A DNA stretch of 64,000 nucleotides from Lunularia cruciata (lineage: Eukaryota > Streptophyta > Marchantiopsida > Lunulariales > Lunulariaceae). Below the pieces are notes generated by a model, which did no database searches, was not told the origin of the DNA, and saw nothing but the letters and a program-made list of their open reading frames with translations. Numbering within the stretch: position 1 is the first letter of the stretch; every line of letters begins with the position of its first letter. This document shows positions 57,640 to 64,000 of the stretch, in pieces. The stretch spans positions 52,098,291 through 52,162,290 of the forward strand of contig OX419755.1 of assembly GCA_948567375.1 (NCBI GenBank), read 5' to 3'. The position numbers were made by a program, and so were the translations under genes.

Positions 57640-58330
57640 ACCAGATCTATGTTCCAACCAAAGGTGATCTCCTGCTTGTATGCCTTCAAAAAGCCCATGA
57701 TTTACCAATAGCTGGGCATATAGGTGTGGACAAGACCTTGGGTACCCTCCAACGCCAATGGTGGTGGCCCAAAATGACACGAGATGTTTGAGAGTTTTTC
57801 CAATCATGTGAGAGCTGCCAAGGTAACAAGGCCAACAACTAGAAGCCAAGTGGACTCCTTCAACCACTCCCCATTCCATCCACTTGATAGGAACACGTGA
57901 GCTTAGATCTCATCACATCCTTGCCCTAGACAAAGCAAGGACACACAACAATCATGGTGTTTGTGGATAAGCTCAGTAAGAAAATCCACTTGGCACCAAC
58001 CTTTGATACCGTGGATGCTCCAACCTTAGCGCAAAACTATTTTGACAATTTTTTCAAGCATCATGGGATGCCAAGTGTACTCATCTTTGATCGTGATCCT
58101 TGATTCATCGGGAAGTTTTGGCAAGCACTCTTCTTAATACTTGGCACCAATTTTGCTTTGTCCATGGCATATCATCCTCAAACTAATGGACAAACCAACA
58201 TGAAAATTTTACCTTGGAGGATATGCTGTGTGTCTTTGTCAATGTCCACCATACCAATTGGGATGAATATCTTGTACCTGCAGAATTTGCCTACAATAAT
58301 TCCAAATGGGCAAGCACCAGATTTTCTCCC
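57640..58330 (+). pseudogene. Ty3 integrase, with stops and a frameshift
   Basis: The HHCC finger is recognisable (GHIGVDKTLGTLQRQWWWPK, then CESCQGNK), followed by LDLIT, VFVDKLSKKIHLAP, the second acidic block VLIFDRDP and the AYHPQTNGQTN block. Stops at about 57789, 57840, 57887, 57928 and 58101 and a frame change near 58205 disable it. Confidence 0.88.
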
Positions 58331-58975
58331 TTCTTTCTCAATTTTGGCCAAGATCCGATTGTTCTAGATTCTCTTCTTACTCTTCTCCCATCTCAGGTCC
58401 CTCATACTTCCACCTTCTTGACCACCATATCTCAATCTCTCCAACAAGCCAAATCCCACCTCCTTGTTGCTCAGAATTGTCAAAAACAATATGCAGACCA
58501 CCATCGTCATGATCTCACCTTTGAAGTCGGTGATAAAGTCATGCTATCCTCTAGTAACCTACCCCTCCCACTTGATACCAAAGTTCATAAACTTGCCCCT
58601 AATTGGATAGGACCTTTTGAGGTCACCCAAATCATCTCTCATGTTGCTTATCAACTTGCCTTACCTTATCATATGCGCATCCACCCTATCTTTCACATTT
58701 CCAAGTTGAAACTCTTTGTTCTTAACCCATCTTTCTTTTCCTCTCGTGTCCATCCATCCTCCTCCTCCTCCCATCCCTATCAATGATCATGAGGAGTACA
58801 AAGTTGATTGTATCCTTGCACGTCGCCACATTCAACGAGGACGCTAACAACATACGGAGTACCAAGTCCTTTGGAAAGGGTATCCCCTTCATGATGCTAC
58901 ATAGGAACCTCTTTCTTACCTCCAAAATGCACAGATGGCCATCCAAGAGTTTGAAGCTTCAATAGCTACAAGGAC
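58330..58975 (+). pseudogene. Ty3 integrase C-terminus and chromodomain
   Basis: FEVGDKVMLSSSNLPL and LAPNWIGPFEVTQII form the GPY/F-type module, with HPIFHISKLK after it. Beyond 58780 a chromodomain is readable in another frame (EEYKVDCILARR, then YQVLWKGYP and EPLSYLQNAQMAIQEFE) with two stops. Confidence 0.85.
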
Positions 58976-59000
58976 GTCACCAACTAGTGGTGGGGGAATA

Positions 59001-59426
59001 TGTAACAATATGGAGTTTAGCGATGAAGTTAGTAGGGCTAACAAAGTAGCAAATAAGACAAATTAGCCTAGAATATTCTAGAAGTATCTAGGAAGCTTCT
59101 TGGGAAGCTTCCCGGATAGCTTAGCTTGCACCTCAAGTAAGTAGCTTCTAGTAGAAAACTTCTAGAGGATTCCAACTAGCTTAGCTTGCATGCCAAGTAA
59201 GCAACTTCTAGAAAGAAGCTTCTTGAGAAGCTTCCCAATTAACTTGGCTTGCACTCCAAGAAAGCGGCTCAAGGAAGCTTCTTGAGAAGCTTCTCAAGAA
59301 CCTTGTATGATCTCTATAAATACAAGAGCCAAAGCTCATGCTAAACATTCATAGTCTTCCCACATTCAAGTATCCCAATGTGAATTTCCATTCTCCTATT
59401 TCTCTCCTTGGTCTCGGTATTTTACA
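59001..59426 (+). repeat. 3' LTR of the Ty3 element
   Basis: Starts TGTAACAATATGGAG, ends TTTTACA. TATAAATA at 59315-59322. Carries a perfect three-unit GAA/TTC array GAATATTCTAGAAG at 59071-59084 and further units to about 59305. Confidence 0.95.
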
Positions 59427-59431
59427 ACAAT

Positions 59432-60625
59432 AGAGGAAATTATGAGGATATAAAAAATAAATTTACTCTTCTTCTTAGGTACCCTATTTGATAGTTTAAG
59501 TTTTGGAGTATTAGTTTGTAATACAAAATTACCAAGTGCTACTTTCTTATGATCTTGGGAGTCCAAATTCATAAATGATTGGATAAAGCAAAATATATCT
59601 AATTTCTATTATAATTTATTTTCTACCACCTATGTGTCTAATTTTTGTGGTGGAAATATATTTAAGAATTTTCTCTTAAATATTGTTTTTTTAAATGATT
59701 TTTCATTTTGAAACCATAACACTCAAGAATGAATTCTTGCATTCTTTCCAGTTCAACCTTCACTAGATCACCTTGTTGTGATTCATCAACCAATTTGGCC
59801 CCTTGTACTAGGGATGTCCAAACACTAATCCTCAAAAATTCATTGGACATACACTTTAACTTCTTAAATTCATAAAGTTTTAACCTTAATGCAATAATAT
59901 GAACTTAGTATCTAAATGCTTCTATTGAGTTCCAAGTATTGTCTTTTAGTTCTTTGTACTTGGCTATTTACCTTCCTCTTAATTTGCTAGATTTATATCT
60001 GTTTGATAAAAGGAAATTTATCTAATTAATTTTTCTCTAGTAAGTAAAGTTTTCTTTCTAATATATTTTATGGTTTTTAAATTTGAATTCTTTCCAAGGA
60101 TAATATCAAATTTTAGTATCTTTTAGCTAAATTAAAATTATATTCAAATATTTTTTAATAATTATAGCTATACTTGAAAATCATTTACGAAAGAAAGTTT
60201 TACAATATATAATTTAATTTATTTAATTTACATGTATGCATGTCACTTGATTGTGACTACTTTATTTTAAGCTGATATTTTATCATTTATATTGAAAATC
60301 ATTGAACTAGGATTTAAATAGCTAAATAAAGGTAACTAAATTTGTATGAAAAATAATTTAAAATAGTATTAAATAATCATAGATTTTAAATCTTAGAAGA
60401 TCTTGACTCCAAGTTTAGATTATGATTATAATGATCACTTATGGTCTCAAGGTGCACATAGATCCAATCAAGACAAGGTTATTAAGATAAGGTATTGTGT
60501 CAATCAAATTTGTAATATTATGGTAAGAACCAATTAATCCCATGAGGATATGAGATGGATATGACTAATATGAGATAAAAATCTCACAATGATAATAATC
60601 TATTGTTTCATATTTAACCTCTTGG
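59432..60625. other. AT-rich intergenic DNA, no gene seen
   Basis: Very AT-rich; the only notable frame is 62 codons on the minus strand (59850-59662) without motif. Confidence 0.4.
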
Positions 60626-61194
60626 TGTAATACCATTAGCTAGACAAATTATCTAGAGGTGGAAATTGACTTGGTAATATCCTTAGGGATGTTATGTAAA
60701 ATGATCTAAGTAGATCAGATAGAGGTGTCACCAAAAGAGTACTTTCATTAGTTGAGCAAAGGCTAAAAGAGCAAAAAGTTTAGAGCTAATTTTGAAAGCT
60801 TAAAAAAATAACTTAGGCCTAAAAAAATAGACATTTTCACCTCCAAGGGAAGAAGTAATGCTTATTTGTCTTGTTGAGATCTTCTCAATGGTACCTCACC
60901 CATTCTATTTTGAGCTTCTTATAGGAAGATTCCCCAAAGATTCTCTTTGGTCAAACTTGTTTGACCAACCAAATAGGACAAGGATCAACATGTCATCAAT
61001 CCATACAAGTAATTTAAGGGTGGAGCTTGCTAACATGTCACCAATCTATGTATTTGAACCAAAGGTGTAGCTCCCTTTCAATGAATCCTCTTTGTTATAT
61101 TATAAAGATAAGGTGTTCCTTTGGTGCATTGGAGTATTGAAGACTGAAACCTTGTGTTTCTCTTGGAGATTTTCCTATCCTTGGAACACTACAA
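60626..61194 (+). repeat. LTR copy d of the TGTAATACC family, full length, followed by primer-site-like sequence
   Basis: Starts TGTAATACCATTAGCTAG and ends GGAACACTACA (569 bp) with a single 5' segment. Next comes ATGGTATTAGAGTATG, resembling the tRNA-Met primer site TGGTATCAGAGC. The 560 bp that follow show no recognisable protein. Confidence 0.82.
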
Positions 61195-61751
61195 TGGTAT
61201 TAGAGTATGTGTTTTAATCCAAGTGAGTAGATCAATTCCCTTGGAAGAACAAGTGCTTTAGAGATTGAGGAATTTTGAGGGGAGGAAAAGTAGTGCAATC
61301 AATAGATTGGAGTGTTTGGGAGAGAAGATGAGATGGATGCTCTTGGAGTGCAATATCTTACACCTTATTTTCCTTTCTTGAATCCATTTCATACCAAGAT
61401 TATGTACATCTAGTGCAAGCAAGTAAGAATATATTTAGATTATCATTTTGGACTGGAGTTCATAGACGTAATAATGAATTTGCCAAACCTTGTGATTCTC
61501 CCTATGCTGATATATGATAGAGAATGGGATTTGACAATTTACATTTTTTTATGATGTAATGGATATCAAAATACCAAATCATCTCCCTTTCATTACTCAA
61601 GTAGAAATCCATTATGTAGTTAGACCAAAAGGGATGTTTATGGATTTTGTAGTCCATAATTTTGTAGTCCTGATATTTTTGCTCCTTTGTGAGTGATCAT
61701 GTTAAACTTTTTTTTATTGAAGTAGGAAATATTGATTGAGCATTTACCGTG

Positions 61752-62501
61752 TGTAATACCAATAGCTAGATATATTATCTTTACATGAAAATTGGCTTGG
61801 TAACATCTAGAAAGATGTTAGGTATGATGGGCTAGGTAGATCAGACAGAGGTGTGACCAAAAGAGTACTTCTCCTAACAGAGCAAGAGACAAAAATGGTC
61901 TGAAAATATAACACCAATAGTTAGACATCTTATCCAAAGGTGAAAATTGGCTTGGTAACATCTAGAAGGATGTTTTAGATAATGGACTAAGTAGATCAGA
62001 TAGAGGTATCACCAAAAGAGTACTTCTACTAATAGAGCAAGAGCAAAAAATAGTTTGAAAACTTTAAGATTAAAATTTGGAGGCGTAAATGGATGAATTA
62101 GGCCTAAAAAATGCACAGATTCCCCTCCAAGGAAAAAGAGGTTGGACTTCCTTTCCTCCCTATTTTCTCCTTGATAGCTTTCCAATTGTACCTCACCTAT
62201 GTGATTCTGAGATTCCTACAGGAATATTCTCTAAAGATTCTCTCTAGTCCAAGCTTGTTTGACCAACCAGATAGGACTTGAATCAACATGTTACCCATGC
62301 ATAAAACTAATCTAAGAGTAGAGCTCATTGCCAAGTCACCAATCCATGTATTTGATCCAAGGATGGAGCTTCCTTTGAGGAATCTTCTTTGCTATATAAT
62401 AAAGACAAAGTGCTCCTTTGGGGCATCAGAGTATTGAATGTGAACCTTTGTGTTTCTTCTCTAGTGTTTCTCTTAAGGTCACCTATCCCCAAAACATTAC
62501 A
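61752..62501 (+). repeat. LTR copy e of the TGTAATACC family, with duplicated 5' segment
   Basis: Starts TGTAATACCAATAGCTAG; a second start (TAACACCAATAGTTAG) lies at about 61908, so the first ~155 bp is tandemly doubled. Ends AAAACATTACA. The following gag-protease region may belong to it. Confidence 0.82.
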
Positions 62502-62511
62502 CTATGTGAAT

Positions 62512-64000
62512 ATGGAGCCATGGCTACATGATCTAATGCAAGGAATGTAGGAGATATTAAATGAATTTTGGAAGATCAAGATGACAATGGAGACATTACA
62601 AAGTCAAGTACGTACCTTCAAGAACAATCATGTAATGCAAGAAGGAGAATCATCACAAAACCCAATAACCATGGATGAAGTACCTAGAAAGTCACTCATT
62701 TCAATAACACTAACCCCAGTCAACAATAAAGCCACATTGTTATTATGGATTAAGAAGACATGCAACATCAAACCTTACAAAGGACAACATTCCATGGGAA
62801 TAGTGGAAAACTAAATCTCAAGAATGAATTGATACTTTTGATTATTCACAACCAAGGTCACAAAATTGTTTTGTAAGCGTGTTTGCATGTGGGTACTTGA
62901 CCGGTAAAGCCCTCACATGGTATGATGCTTGGGAATAATCAATGTTGGTGGGAGGAAGATAAATCACTTGGACGGTGATGCAAGAAAGATTGCTAAAGAA
63001 TTTCCAATTTGTAGATTTTTTGTAGATGGCTCAAACACAACTTTGGAGGTTGAAGCAGAAGAACATCATACAAGAATACATGGAGGTATTTCAGTCACAA
63101 TAACCAATATGATCCCAACAACAGCTCTGGAAAATTGTAAATGGGAGTTAAAGAGTGAATTTTGCCAATTGGTAATGGTACAAAATCCTTGCACCATTTT
63201 TGAAGCCACTGCATGTGCCCAAAGAATAGCAAGAGTGCTTGGAGGAGTTGAAGTGTGGTAGTCTTGACACAACACTATTGGGCTGAAAGATCACACTTTG
63301 GCAAACCAAGTCCTATGGAATTGGGCAACATTTATTTCCAAGACCAAAGAACATGACCACTCCAAGGAGAGCAAAGATGGGTCAAAGAAAGGAGAGATGG
63401 AGTCCTACAAGGAGAAGGGGCTCAAGTAGAACAACAAAATTCTTAGAAATTATGGCCAAGTTGGGCACACAACCATCAATTGTTGTGCTTGCCTTCTTAG
63501 GGGCTCTTGGCCTCCATATAAGCGACCTTTGAATAAATTGGAGAGAAAAATCAAAAAGGAGGATGCTGAAATCAAATTAGAGAATGAAAATTCCTAATAA
63601 ATGTACCTCATGGCCTTATTGACTCAATGAAGAGGAGTAAAAGCAAGAGGAGGAAGAGGAGGAGTACACAAAGGTTCAAGAAAGGGGAGGTTGAGGATGA
63701 GTATGCACAATTGATTTTTGTAAATGGAGTCTCAGAAGGCAATCAAGTGAGAGTACTGATAGACCTTGGAGCAATAAAGAATTTTTGTCTTGCTTTTTTG
63801 CAATAAGGTTGGAGATGGAACTAGAGAAGGATGAATAAAGAAGTAGAGCTACCTAATGGTTGGACAAAGAGGATTTGAGTCATTACCTAGAAAGGTAGCA
63901 CTCTTTGTAGGAGAGTATTAGGAAGAAATTGAGTGGGACATGATATGCTTAGCTTGTTATAATGTGATCTTAGGCATGCCATGAATTGAGCACTACCACC
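62512..64000 (+). mobile_element. Decayed retrotransposon gag-protease, truncated by window end
   Basis: Frames 62581-62814 and 62929-63261 carry gag-like sequence with scattered stops (a GKALTWYDAW-like block near 62905 in another frame). About 63436-63490 is a degraded CCHC knuckle (YGQVGHTTINC). About 63690-63790 has VRVLIDLGAIKNFCL, like the protease LIDSGATHNF motif, and 63960-63998 reads NVILGMP then a stop then IEHY, the second protease landmark. RT would lie beyond the window. Confidence 0.65.

Larger units (their letters stand above)
50065..59431 (+). mobile_element. Ty3/gypsy chromodomain retrotransposon with LTRs and 5-bp TSD, defective
   Basis: The element spans 50070-59426 and is flanked by ACAAT (50065-50069 and 59427-59431). 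LTRs are 50070-50508 and 59001-59426, both TG...CA. A primer site for initiator tRNA-Met follows the 5' LTR and a purine tract (GGTGGGGGAA) precedes the 3' LTR. Coding order is gag, CCHC knuckle, protease, RT, RNase H, integrase and chromodomain, the Ty3 order with a chromodomain at the integrase end. Many in-frame stops and frameshifts make it inactive. A separate insertion (52444-56206) splits protease from RT. The two LTRs differ by scattered substitutions and a few indels, so it is not very recent. Confidence 0.93.

Overview
The window looks like nuclear DNA of a land plant. Four spliced genes match plant proteins along their length, including the plant-specific LRR/ARM/patatin phospholipase. 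Their introns carry GT-AG signals plus one GC-AG, and retroelement primer sites match plant initiator tRNA-Met. Long repeat-filled introns and many decayed LTR elements suggest a large-genome, perhaps non-flowering, plant; that is inference and the species cannot be read.

Layout. 1-1605 (+): 3' part of a SAC3B/GANP-type TREX-2 gene, open at the window edge. 3492-5337 (-): complete four-exon DCC1/DSCC1 gene, convergent with SAC3B. About 5.8-17.4 kb: AT-rich DNA with a decayed Ty1/copia element, nested LTR copies and tandem repeats. 17978-28761 (+): complete seven-exon ALG11, with a 7.9-kb intron 5 built from repeated modules. About 30.2-33.2 kb: decayed gag and an LTR on the minus strand. 37313-46338 (+): complete 18-exon phospholipase A I gene. 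50070-59426 (+): Ty3/gypsy chromodomain element with both LTRs and 5-bp target duplication, split by a second 3.8-kb insertion with its own 5-bp duplication. 60.6-64 kb (+): more LTR copies and a decayed gag-protease region that runs off the end.

The four genes serve unrelated housekeeping roles: mRNA export, cohesion and PCNA loading, N-glycan assembly, and lipid hydrolysis. Nothing suggests a cluster. The exon models below were built by hand; every junction keeps the reading frame, and products are 393, 466 and 1365 aa for the three complete genes.

Most unusual are: (a) short near-perfect hairpins scattered through repeats and introns, several of which look like inverted copies pasted beside their template, one of them breaking a coiled-coil reading frame by exactly 28 nt; (b) LTRs of the Ty3 element packed with heat-shock-element-like GAA/TTC units upstream of a TATA box; (c) the nested insertion with TG...CA ends but no matching LTR pair, coding for an unrecognised coiled-coil protein; (d) the ALG11 intron repeat array, with a relative in the phospholipase gene.
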